Below, in pieces: positions 57,642 through 64,000 of a DNA stretch of 64,000 nucleotides. A program made the translations under genes and the position numbers. Within the stretch, counting starts at the first letter, position 1. Every line of letters starts with the position of its first letter. The notes under the pieces were generated by a model. It saw nothing but the letters and a program-made list of their open reading frames with translations, was not told the origin of the DNA and made no database searches. The DNA comes from Micromonospora_J zhanjiangensis (lineage in GTDB: Bacteria; Actinomycetota; Actinomycetes; Mycobacteriales; Micromonosporaceae): positions 556,896 through 620,895 of the forward strand of contig NZ_JBHSBN010000001.1 of assembly GCF_042650605.1 (NCBI RefSeq). The letters run 5' to 3'.

Positions 57642-59560
57642 CGGGTCACCTCCAGATCGCCCGCGTTGACGTGCAGATTCAGCCGTAGTTTGCCGCCTCC
57701 GGCGCCGTCGGCACCGAGATCGACCGCCTCGCGTCGCTGGCCCTGGACGCCGCCCCACCGCGAGCCGAACACGCGTACGTCACCCGCGTTCACGTCGGCC
57801 GAGGTGGTGACGTCCACGTTCGGCGGCACCAGCACCCGCAGCTTGCCGAAGTTGACCTCGGCCGAGACCTGGGCGTCCCGGTTGGCGAAGTCGACCTGCC
57901 GGAGGTCCAGCACGGCGTCGCCGAAGGCGTTCTCGTACCGGTCGGCCAGCTCCGCGTAGCTGGCCGGCTCCCAGACCACGCTGTCGGCGAAGCTGCGGAC
58001 CCGGTCGTACGACTCGGCCATGCTGGTGATCCCCAGGGCCGCGCAGGCCGCCAGGCCGAGCGCGATCAGCCAGCGGGCCCGACCGAACCAGGCGCCGACC
58101 AGCAATCCCAGCGCGATGGTGGCCAGTGCCGCGGCGAAGTAGGTGGACGGCGACACGCTGACCGTGTTGGCCAGGTCCAGGATCACCACCACGCCGATCG
58201 CGATGAAAATCATCGAGAAGGTGGCCGCCCCGAGCGCGGAGCGCTCCTTCGGCGGCTTGGGCGGCTTCGGCGCGACCGGCGGTGCCGGCGGGTACGGCGG
58301 GACGCCGGCGTACGGGCCGCGGGGCGCGAAGGCCGGGCGGTAACCGCGGTGCGTCGGCGGCGGCCCGGCCGTCGACCAGGCCGGCTGCCCGGCCGGGCCC
58401 AGGCTCGGCGGGTACGGCGGTCCGACCGGCCCGGGTTCCGGAGCGTACGGCTGCCCGGGGCCCGTCGGGTACGGCTGTCCGGCCGGCTCGGGCCCCGGCG
58501 GGTACGGCGGTCCCGCCGGCGGGAGGTTGGCGTACCCGGGACGGCCATCGGCCCGCACCGCGCCACCCGGTCCGGCGTCCGGCGCGGCGGCGGCCGCCCA
58601 GCCACCCGGCTCCGACCCGACCCCGGGGTACGCCGGGGCGCCCGAGCCGGGCCGGTCGACCGACCCGGGGTACGCGGCCGCGGCACCGGCCGGCCACGCC
58701 CCGCCCGGCGCGGGCGGCGGCGGCCCGTACGGCGCCCCCGGTACCGGCGCGGGCTCCTGGCCGGCCGCGTTCCGGTTCAGCAGCAGCGCGCCCACGATCA
58801 GGATCGCGGCGCCGAGCAGGACCGCCCGGAACTTGTCGGTCACGATCAGGCCGAACATCGTCGCGGCGAGCACCCCGAGCACGATCACGGTCACCGGGGA
58901 CATGCTGGACCGGCCCCGGCCCAGCATCGCCTCCACCGGTGAGGCGGTGTCGCCCTCGGCGGGGATGATCAGCCAGGCGGCCAGGTAGACCAGGATGCCG
59001 ATGCCGCCGAAGAAGCCCAGCACGGCCAGCAGCACCCGCCACAGGACCGGGTCGGTGTTGGTGGCCCGACCGATCGCGGCGCACACCCCGGCCAGGTAAC
59101 GGCCCTGGCGGGGCCGGACCAGCCCGTACCGGGAGGTGAAGCCGGCGGCCGGCGGCGGCCCGGCGGGACCGCCCCACGGCGGTGGCCCGGCACCCGGCGG
59201 CGGTGGCGGCCCGCCGGGCCCACCCGGCCCGCCGGGCCCACCCGGCCCGCCGGGCCCACCCGGCCCGCCCGGCGGCGGTCCGCCCACCGGTGGCGCGTCC
59301 GGTCCGCCGGGTCCGCCCGGTGGTGGGGCGGCCGGGTCGGGCGGCGGTGGCGCGGCCGCCCCGGACGAGGGGATGGCCGCGCCCGGCCTGGGCGGCGGCT
59401 CTGCGGGGAAGGCGAGAGTCGGGTCCGTGGCGGGGTGGAGCGGCTCGGTCGGCCCGTCCGGCACCTCGGCGTGCGGCGTCGAAGGTGCCGGACCGGGCAG
59501 TGGGGAGGTCGCGTCCTGCGCGGTCACCGGCCGGCGCGACTCGGCAGCTTCGTCGGTCAT
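57638..59560 (-). CDS. Large PspC-domain membrane protein with C-terminal adhesin-like (DUF2154/LiaF-type) domain
   Basis: A 640-residue protein. Residues 1-145 are Pro/Gly-rich, including six tandem GGP units. The PspC domain (about 148-215; YGLVRPRQGRYLAGVCAAIG) with membrane helices follows, then two more helices and a second Pro/Tyr-rich segment. A further set of helices (about 475-560) leads to a beta-helix-like C-terminus (VDFANRDAQVSAEVNFGKLRV and NVDVTTSADVNAGDVRVFG) of the LiaF/DUF2154 type. In Firmicutes LiaF restrains the LiaS kinase. The divergent kinase/regulator pair at 59680 makes a LiaFSR-like module likely. Confidence 0.82.
   Translation of the reverse strand: MTDEAAESRRPVTAQDATSPLPGPAPSTPHAEVPDGPTEPLHPATDPTLAFPAEPPPRPGAAIPSSGAAAPPPPDPAAPPPGGPGGPDAPPVGGPPPGGPGGPGGPGGPGGPGGPGGPPPPPGAGPPPWGGPAGPPPAAGFTSRYGLVRPRQGRYLAGVCAAIGRATNTDPVLWRVLLAVLGFFGGIGILVYLAAWLIIPAEGDTASPVEAMLGRGRSSMSPVTVIVLGVLAATMFGLIVTDKFRAVLLGAAILIVGALLLNRNAAGQEPAPVPGAPYGPPPPAPGGAWPAGAAAAYPGSVDRPGSGAPAYPGVGSEPGGWAAAAAPDAGPGGAVRADGRPGYANLPPAGPPYPPGPEPAGQPYPTGPGQPYAPEPGPVGPPYPPSLGPAGQPAWSTAGPPPTHRGYRPAFAPRGPYAGVPPYPPAPPVAPKPPKPPKERSALGAATFSMIFIAIGVVVILDLANTVSVSPSTYFAAALATIALGLLVGAWFGRARWLIALGLAACAALGITSMAESYDRVRSFADSVVWEPASYAELADRYENAFGDAVLDLRQVDFANRDAQVSAEVNFGKLRVLVPPNVDVTTSADVNAGDVRVFGSRWGGVQGQRREAVDLGADGAGGGKLRLNLHVNAGDLEVTR
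59208..59272. repeat. 18-bp tandem repeats coding for GGP units
   Basis: The unit GGCCCGCCGGGCCCACCC repeats about 3.5 times in direct order inside the PspC gene and encodes Gly-Gly-Pro repeats on the minus strand. It is likely variable in length between strains. Confidence 0.8.
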
Positions 59561-59679
59561 GCCTCGATACTCGCCCCGACCACCGCCGAACGGCCTCAGG
59601 AGGTGACCCTGAGGCCACCCTGAGATCGGGGCGACCGGAAAGTCCGGGGCGTCCCCGTGGTCGGGGCACGGTACGCCGT

Positions 59680-61014
59680 GTGACGATCGAAGGGACGACC
59701 CGCCCGCCCGGCGGGTCCGCCCGTCCACCGTTCCATCGGCCGACCCGGCCGCCACCGACCAGGGAGCCAGCGATCAGCGTCGCCACCGAGCCGCCGCGCC
59801 TGTACCGCGTCCGGGACCACCGGATGGTCGCCGGCGTCGCCTCCGGCATCGCCCAGCACCTGGGCATCCCGGTGGTCCGGGTCCGCATCGCCTTCGTGGT
59901 GCTGCTCGGCCTCAGCGGCCTGGGCCTGCTGCTGTACGCCGCCTTCTGGGCCGTCGTACCGCTGCGGCAGGACGCCACCGGACCGGCGCCGCGCCGGGAC
60001 CCGGCCCAGCTGCTGCCGTTCGTGGCGATCGGCCTGGGGATGATCGTGATCCAGGCGCTGGTGTTCCGGTCGGTCGGGGTGGCCAGCACCGCCGGTTGGC
60101 TGGTCGCCATCATCGCCGTGGGCGCCGGCGTGATCTGGCACCAGTCCGCCCCGGAACGCCGGCAGCGGTGGAGCGAGTCGATGCCGGTGCCGTGGCTCGG
60201 CGCGGTGGTGGCCGAGAACGACCGGCGGGCGTTCGTCCTGCGGTTCATCGGCGGCGGGATACTGGTCGCGGTCGGCATCATCGGCGTGGCCGCCGTCTTC
60301 TCCCCGCAGCAGAACTTCGACGCGGTGCTCAACGGCGTGATCTTCGCCCTGGTCGGACTGGCCGGAGTCGGCGTGGTGGCCGCCCCGGTGCTCTGGCGGA
60401 CCTACAGCCAGTTGCGGGACGAGCGCGAGGGCCGGATCCGGGAACAGGAACGGGCCGAACTGGCCGCGATGGTGCACGACCAGGTGCTGCACACGCTGGC
60501 GCTGATCCTGCGCAACGCGAACGACGTGAAGACCGTCCAACGGCTGGCCCGCGGCCAGGAACGCTCGCTGCGCAACTGGCTCTACAAGCCGACGGCGTCG
60601 CCCAGCGAGCGACTGGCCGCCGCGCTGGAGCAGGCCGCCGCCGAGGTGGAGGACACCTACGCGATCACGGTGGAGACCGTGGTGGTCGGCGACCAGGAGA
60701 CCGACGACCGGGTGGGCGCGCTGGTCGCCGCCGCGCGGGAGGCGCTGGTGAACGCCGCCCGGCACGCCAAGGTGCAGACCGTCTCCCTGTACGCCGAGGT
60801 CGAGCCGGACCAGATCAGCGTCTTCGTCCGGGACCGGGGCGCCGGCTTCGACCCGGCTACGGTGGAGGACCACCGGCACGGGGTACGCGGTTCGATCATC
60901 GGCCGGATGAAGCGGCACGGTGGCCGGGCCGAGATCCGCAGCGAGCCCGGCGACGGCACCGAGGTACGGCTGCACCTGCCGATGCCCGGCAACGGCCACC
61001 AGGACCATCGGTGA
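59680..61014 (+). CDS. PspC-fused sensor histidine kinase
   Basis: A 444-residue kinase. The N-terminal PspC domain (about 40-98; LYRVRDHRMVAGVASGIAQHL) is joined to further helices (about 105-240) and a cytoplasmic kinase core. The HisKA_3-like acceptor is His266 in AAMVHDQVLHTLALIL. The HATPase domain has REALVNAARHAKV, RDRGAGFDP and a terminal G box GVRGSIIGRMKRHGG. A PspC sensor fused to a kinase suits envelope-stress sensing. GTG 59680 is the first credible start; a later GTG near 59779 is possible. Divergent from the large PspC/LiaF-like gene; the response regulator follows after 72 bp. Confidence 0.88.
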   Translation: MTIEGTTRPPGGSARPPFHRPTRPPPTREPAISVATEPPRLYRVRDHRMVAGVASGIAQHLGIPVVRVRIAFVVLLGLSGLGLLLYAAFWAVVPLRQDATGPAPRRDPAQLLPFVAIGLGMIVIQALVFRSVGVASTAGWLVAIIAVGAGVIWHQSAPERRQRWSESMPVPWLGAVVAENDRRAFVLRFIGGGILVAVGIIGVAAVFSPQQNFDAVLNGVIFALVGLAGVGVVAAPVLWRTYSQLRDEREGRIREQERAELAAMVHDQVLHTLALILRNANDVKTVQRLARGQERSLRNWLYKPTASPSERLAAALEQAAAEVEDTYAITVETVVVGDQETDDRVGALVAAAREALVNAARHAKVQTVSLYAEVEPDQISVFVRDRGAGFDPATVEDHRHGVRGSIIGRMKRHGGRAEIRSEPGDGTEVRLHLPMPGNGHQDHR

Positions 61015-61086
61015 CGGCCACCAGTCTCACCGGCACGCGGCCACCACCGGCCGCCGGCGGCCACCAGGAAAGGACAGGTAGGGATC

Positions 61087-61770
61087 ATGACTGACCAGCC
61101 GATCGCGTCGGCGGGGGACACCGCCGGGGACCGCCGGTTGCGGGTCTTCCTGGTGGACGACCACGCGATGTTCCGGGCCGGCGTACGGGCCGAACTGGGG
61201 GTGCACGTCGACGTGGTCGGCGAGGCGAGCACGGTCGCCGAGGCGGTCAGCCGGATCGCGGCCGTCGAACCCGACGTGGTGCTGCTCGACGTACACATGC
61301 CGGACGGCGGTGGGCGGGCGGTGCTGGACGCGATGCGCCGGAGTCACCCGCAGGTGCGCTTTCTGGCATTGAGCGTCTCCGATGCGGCCGAGGACGTGAT
61401 CGGACTGATCCGAGCCGGCGCGCGCGGTTACGTGACCAAGACGATCTCGCCGGACGAACTGGCCGCGGCCATTCGTCGGGTCGCCGACGGTGACGCGGTG
61501 TTCAGCCCTCGGCTGGCCGGATTCGTGCTGGACGCCTTCGCCGCCCGGCCGGACGCGCCGGTGGCCGATCCGGAGCTGGACCAGCTCACCAACCGGGAGC
61601 GGGAGGTGCTCCGGCTGCTGGCCCGGGGCTACGCCTACAAGGAGATCGCCAAGGAGTTGTTCATCTCCATCAAGACGGTGGAGACGCACGTGTCCAATGT
61701 GCTGCGCAAGCTCCAGATGTCCAACCGCTACGAGCTTTCCCGCTGGGCGGCGGACCGTCGACTGGTGTGA
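61087..61770 (+). CDS. NarL/LuxR-family response regulator of the PspC kinase
   Basis: A 227-residue regulator. The receiver has VDDH (Asp24-Asp25), phosphoacceptor Asp68 in VVLLDVHMP and Lys in GYVTKTIS. The LuxR-type helix-turn-helix (LTNREREVLRLLARGYAYKE and SIKTVETHVSNVLRKLQM) occupies about 160-215. The ATG has a clear site upstream (GGTAGGGATC). It is paired with the PspC kinase and likely controls the divergent membrane-protein genes. Confidence 0.93.
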   Translation: MTDQPIASAGDTAGDRRLRVFLVDDHAMFRAGVRAELGVHVDVVGEASTVAEAVSRIAAVEPDVVLLDVHMPDGGGRAVLDAMRRSHPQVRFLALSVSDAAEDVIGLIRAGARGYVTKTISPDELAAAIRRVADGDAVFSPRLAGFVLDAFAARPDAPVADPELDQLTNREREVLRLLARGYAYKEIAKELFISIKTVETHVSNVLRKLQMSNRYELSRWAADRRLV

Positions 61771-61841
61771 TCTTTCGCTCCGTCGCCGCATTGATTCTGA
61801 GGTCAATGGGGCGGAAGTGACAGTTGTACCCGGCGCAGGGG

Positions 61842-61870
61842 CTGACAAAACCCCCGATCGGCGCTAATAA
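61842..61870 (+). promoter_or_regulatory. Candidate promoter of the thioester surface protein
   Basis: CTGACA (61842-61847) and TAATAA (61865-61870) are 17 bp apart, in a locally AT-rich stretch. This predicts a leader of about 105 nt before the ATG at 61983. Confidence 0.5.
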
Positions 61871-61982
61871 TTCCCCGGTGCGTCATCGCGCGCGGGCACC
61901 CCTATTTCTTCCCGCGGTGGCGCAGGATCTTTCGACGCTCGATGGATCGCGAGCAGACCCCTGGGGAGAGGTAACCAACCTG

Positions 61983-63041
61983 ATGTTCGGACAACGAGGA
62001 TCGCGCTGGGCGCGGCTCGCTATCGCGACGGTGGCCGGTGCCGCGCTCACGCTGGGCGCCGCCGGCCCGGCCGCCGCCGACCCGCCCGTCACGGGCACGC
62101 ACGGCGAGGTGAAGGACGGCAGTGCTCGCCTGCTGATCAACAACAAGGTCTACGACGAGGGCCAGTTCACCCTGACCATCGGCGACAAGACCGCAGTGGC
62201 CTACTGCATCGACCTGAACACCGGCGTCGCGCGGGGTGGCGAGTACCAGGAGGGCACCTGGGACGCGTCCAAGGTCAAGAACCTCGGCAAGGTGCAGTGG
62301 ATCCTGACCCACGGCTACCCGAACGGTGACGGGACCGCGCTGCTCACGGCGGCCAAGGCCACCCTGCCGGCGGGCACCGACCAGAAGGACGTCAACCGGG
62401 TGCTCTACTTCGGCACCCAGACCGCGATCTGGCACTACAGCGACGACGCCGTTCTGAACTCGTACGTCGAGGGCAAGAAGCTGCTGGCCAAGCCGCTGTA
62501 CGACGCGGTCGAGGCGATCTACAAGTACATGACCGCCGCGGCCACCGACCAGCCGGAGCCGAAGCCGACGCTGACCATCAGCCCGGAGAAGGCCAAGCCG
62601 GTCGCGGTCGGCGCCAAGGCCGGTCCGTTCACCGTCGAGGGTCCGGGCGGCAAGATCGAGCTGGCCGTCGAGGGCGGCAAGGCCGTCGACGCCGACGGCA
62701 AGGAGATCACCAGCACCGTCAACGGCGGCAAGTTCTGGCTGACCGGGACCGGCGCGAACACGGTCAAGGTCACCGCGACCGGCAGCGGCAGCGTCTCCTT
62801 CGGCCGGGTCTTCCTCTTCACCGGCGGCAAGCCGGCGCAGAAACTGATCCTCGGTGGCTCGGTGGGCGAGAAGGTCAGCGCCCGGGCCGAGGCCAGCTTC
62901 CAGCAGGCCCCGGCCGGGCCGACCCTGCCGGTGACCGGTGACTCGACCACCCTGGTGATCGGCGTCGGTGTCGTGCTGCTCGTCGCGGGTGCCGTCACCA
63001 TGCTGATCGTCCGGCGCCGCAAGGTCCGGTTCACGGTCTGA
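61983..63041 (+). CDS. Sortase-anchored thioester-domain (TQXA) surface protein
   Basis: A 352-residue cell-wall protein. The signal peptide (about 1-32) ends AAGPAAADP. The TQXA thioester domain follows: Cys75 in VAYCIDLNTG and Gln146 in YFGTQTAIWHYSD are placed to form the internal Cys-Gln thioester used by Gram-positive adhesins to bond covalently to targets. A beta-rich middle (about 185-300) is followed by the LPVTG sorting signal (315-319), a membrane helix and RRRK. No sortase gene lies in the window. The ATG has GGAGAGGTAA upstream. Regulated separately from the preceding two-component genes. Confidence 0.9.
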   Translation: MFGQRGSRWARLAIATVAGAALTLGAAGPAAADPPVTGTHGEVKDGSARLLINNKVYDEGQFTLTIGDKTAVAYCIDLNTGVARGGEYQEGTWDASKVKNLGKVQWILTHGYPNGDGTALLTAAKATLPAGTDQKDVNRVLYFGTQTAIWHYSDDAVLNSYVEGKKLLAKPLYDAVEAIYKYMTAAATDQPEPKPTLTISPEKAKPVAVGAKAGPFTVEGPGGKIELAVEGGKAVDADGKEITSTVNGGKFWLTGTGANTVKVTATGSGSVSFGRVFLFTGGKPAQKLILGGSVGEKVSARAEASFQQAPAGPTLPVTGDSTTLVIGVGVVLLVAGAVTMLIVRRRKVRFTV

Positions 63042-63744
63042 TCCACCCCGCTCCGCCGTCGCGACCGGTTCAGGCCGCGATGTCCGGAACTCCCCGGCCC
63101 CGTCACCGCTCACCGTGGTGGCGGGGCCGGTTTCCGTCCCGGGCCCTCGTTCGGCACGACCGGATGGTCCTACCGGCTCGACCCGGGCGGCCGGTCGGTC
63201 GGCCGGCGCGTCGCCCGAACCGAGCCGCACCGTCCTCCGGACGGGTGAAAACGCTGCGTGTGCGGTACATGTCACACAGTGATGGAGGCGACACCGAGCG
63301 ACGTCAGAGGGTTACCCCATGAGGTCGAAAAGCGCTCACCTCCGTTGTCGCGGGCGGATCCGTTGGGCCCGGACCCGGGCAAAGAAGATCATTTCTCGGG
63401 TCGGCGGCGCACCGGCCAACTAACGGCTTGATAACGGCACCTTCACGGAACGGGCAGGTCGGTGTCACAGTTGCAGTCACCTCGCCCCCAGCGTGAGCCA
63501 CCCCGCACGGCCCTGACGGCATGTGGTTAACCTTTCATCGGTCGGCTACGGCAACGGAGTCTGCGCGGCGTCTGACGCGGGAGCGGGGTAGCCCGGCGGA
63601 ACATCGGTACATCTGGGGTGTCCCGATTCTCCTGCGGTAGCTTTCCCGGTGGTTCCGTCACCCGTACGGACCTGCCAGCGGCGTCATCCCCCCTGTGTGA
63701 AACACACGACGAACACCCAGGTACTGAAAGAGGAGGCCCCCGGA
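63042..63744 (+). other. Long intergenic region before the substrate-binding lipoprotein
   Basis: 703 bp. It holds a terminator at 63094-63130 and a locally AT-richer stretch (63240-63560) with GGTTAACC at 63525-63532. A 34-codon frame at 63319-63423 has no good ribosome site. AGGAGG at 63731-63736 serves the lipoprotein. I recognise no RNA family; the length suggests a long leader or distant promoter. Confidence 0.6.
63094..63130 (+). terminator. Terminator after the surface-protein gene
   Basis: A 14-bp stem (63094-63107 with 63117-63130) with one G-U pair and a 9-nt loop, followed by TTTCC, 53 nt after the stop. Confidence 0.75.
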
Positions 63745-64000
63745 ATGAGAGTCTCGAAGCGTGCGGGTGCGGTCGCGCTTGGCGCGGCGTTCGCACTCGT
63801 CGCGTCAGGCTGCGGCAGCGGCGGTGGTAGCAGCGACTCCGGTAGCACCAAGGACGGCGCGATCACCATCGACGGCACGCAGCCCGAGGTTGGTCTGGTT
63901 CCGTCGAACACCACTGAGACCGGTGGTGGCAACATCCTCGACTACATGTGGACCGGTCTGGTTTCCTACCCGAACAACGGTGGGGCGCCGAAGAACGCGG
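63745..64000 (+). CDS. Peptide-type ABC transporter substrate-binding lipoprotein (N-terminal part)
   Basis: The first 85 codons of a gene that runs off the right edge. The signal peptide ends in a lipobox (LVASGC, lipidated Cys23), followed by a Gly/Ser linker. GAITIDGTQPEVGLVPSNTTE and GGNILDYMWTGLVSY fit the start of SBP_bac_5 (DppA/OppA-type) proteins, which bind peptides or similar solutes. The ATG has AGGAGG 8 nt upstream. Permease and ATPase genes are expected beyond the window. Confidence 0.85.
   Translation, partial: MRVSKRAGAVALGAAFALVASGCGSGGGSSDSGSTKDGAITIDGTQPEVGLVPSNTTETGGGNILDYMWTGLVSYPNNGGAPKNA

Noticed and set aside
59208..59272. Possible short CRISPR-like repeat array
   Set aside because: The 18-bp units are contiguous without spacers and encode Gly-Gly-Pro in frame within the PspC gene.
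63319..63423. 34-codon open frame, basic peptide
   Set aside because: Only a weak ribosome site, no recognisable family and normal chance length; not enough support for a gene.
1..64000. tRNA or rRNA genes
   Set aside because: No cloverleaf-like element with GTTCRANNC/T-arm signature or rRNA segment was recognised by eye; a tRNAscan run would be decisive.

Overview
The window comes from a very GC-rich, mycelial or sporulating actinobacterium and fits Micromonosporaceae (Micromonospora-like) best. Evidence is the strong G/C third-position bias, many GTG starts, WhiD/WhiB3 and BldM next to guaB, a GroES-GroEL pair with a His-rich GroEL tail under CIRCE control, and proline-rich PspC/MmpS-type envelope proteins. 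The assignment rests on gene content and remembered gene order; no database was searched.

Layout. 1-9.5 kb: dapC-type aminotransferase, an MmpS-like membrane protein, glmS, acpS, nnr, alr, an alpha/beta hydrolase and tsaE. 9.5-13 kb: an accessory insert holding an inositol-monophosphatase-like protein without key catalytic residues, ung, and a TnpB element lodged between a hicA remnant and an intact hicB. 13-15.6 kb: tsaB-rimI-tsaD, which with tsaE covers most of the t6A tRNA-modification genes, plus a small conserved protein. 15.6-37.6 kb: an accessory block with an Rrf2 regulator and FAD oxidase sharing an operator motif, a heterodimeric ABC exporter with complementary degenerate ATP sites, an ArsR-type regulator and MFS pump with a TTGCAAA triplet operator, an FtsX-type ABC system beside a two-component system and a membrane hydrolase, a DUF4142 protein, a xylose-type sugar ABC operon with its ROK regulator, ybaK and a methyltransferase. 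37.6-52 kb: groES-groEL, a molybdenum oxidoreductase, whiD, a BldM-like regulator, a DUF5319 protein, guaB, guaB3, an M1 peptidase, a cholesterol-oxidase-like GMC protein and guaA. 52-64 kb: a PspC protein, two tandem double-NUDIX proteins, pssA and psd facing each other, a PspC/histidine-kinase/response-regulator envelope-stress set, a thioester-domain surface protein with an LPVTG sorting signal, and the start of a peptide-type ABC substrate-binding lipoprotein.

How the genes work together. The core supplies cell-wall precursors (glmS, alr, dapC), nucleotide and NAD(P)HX housekeeping (guaB, guaA, nnr, ung), t6A modification, lipid head-group synthesis (acpS, pssA, psd), protein folding and developmental control (WhiD, BldM). 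The same core order (glmS, nnr, alr, tsaE, tsaB, rimI, tsaD, groES, groEL1, whiB3, guaB2, guaB3, choD, guaA) is known from Mycobacterium tuberculosis. Here it is split by two inserts of about 3.5 kb and 22 kb, which carry most of the unusual features.

Most unusual signals: the TnpB element with candidate end hairpins inside a broken hicAB locus; two copies of a hairpin repeat with inverted loops and a third, unrelated 22-bp palindrome; an asymmetric ABC pair with one dead ATP site; a BldM homologue with a degenerate receiver and a long disordered linker; and a run of TANNNT boxes 6-9 nt before start codons, which suggests leaderless mRNAs. No tRNA, rRNA or CRISPR array was found.
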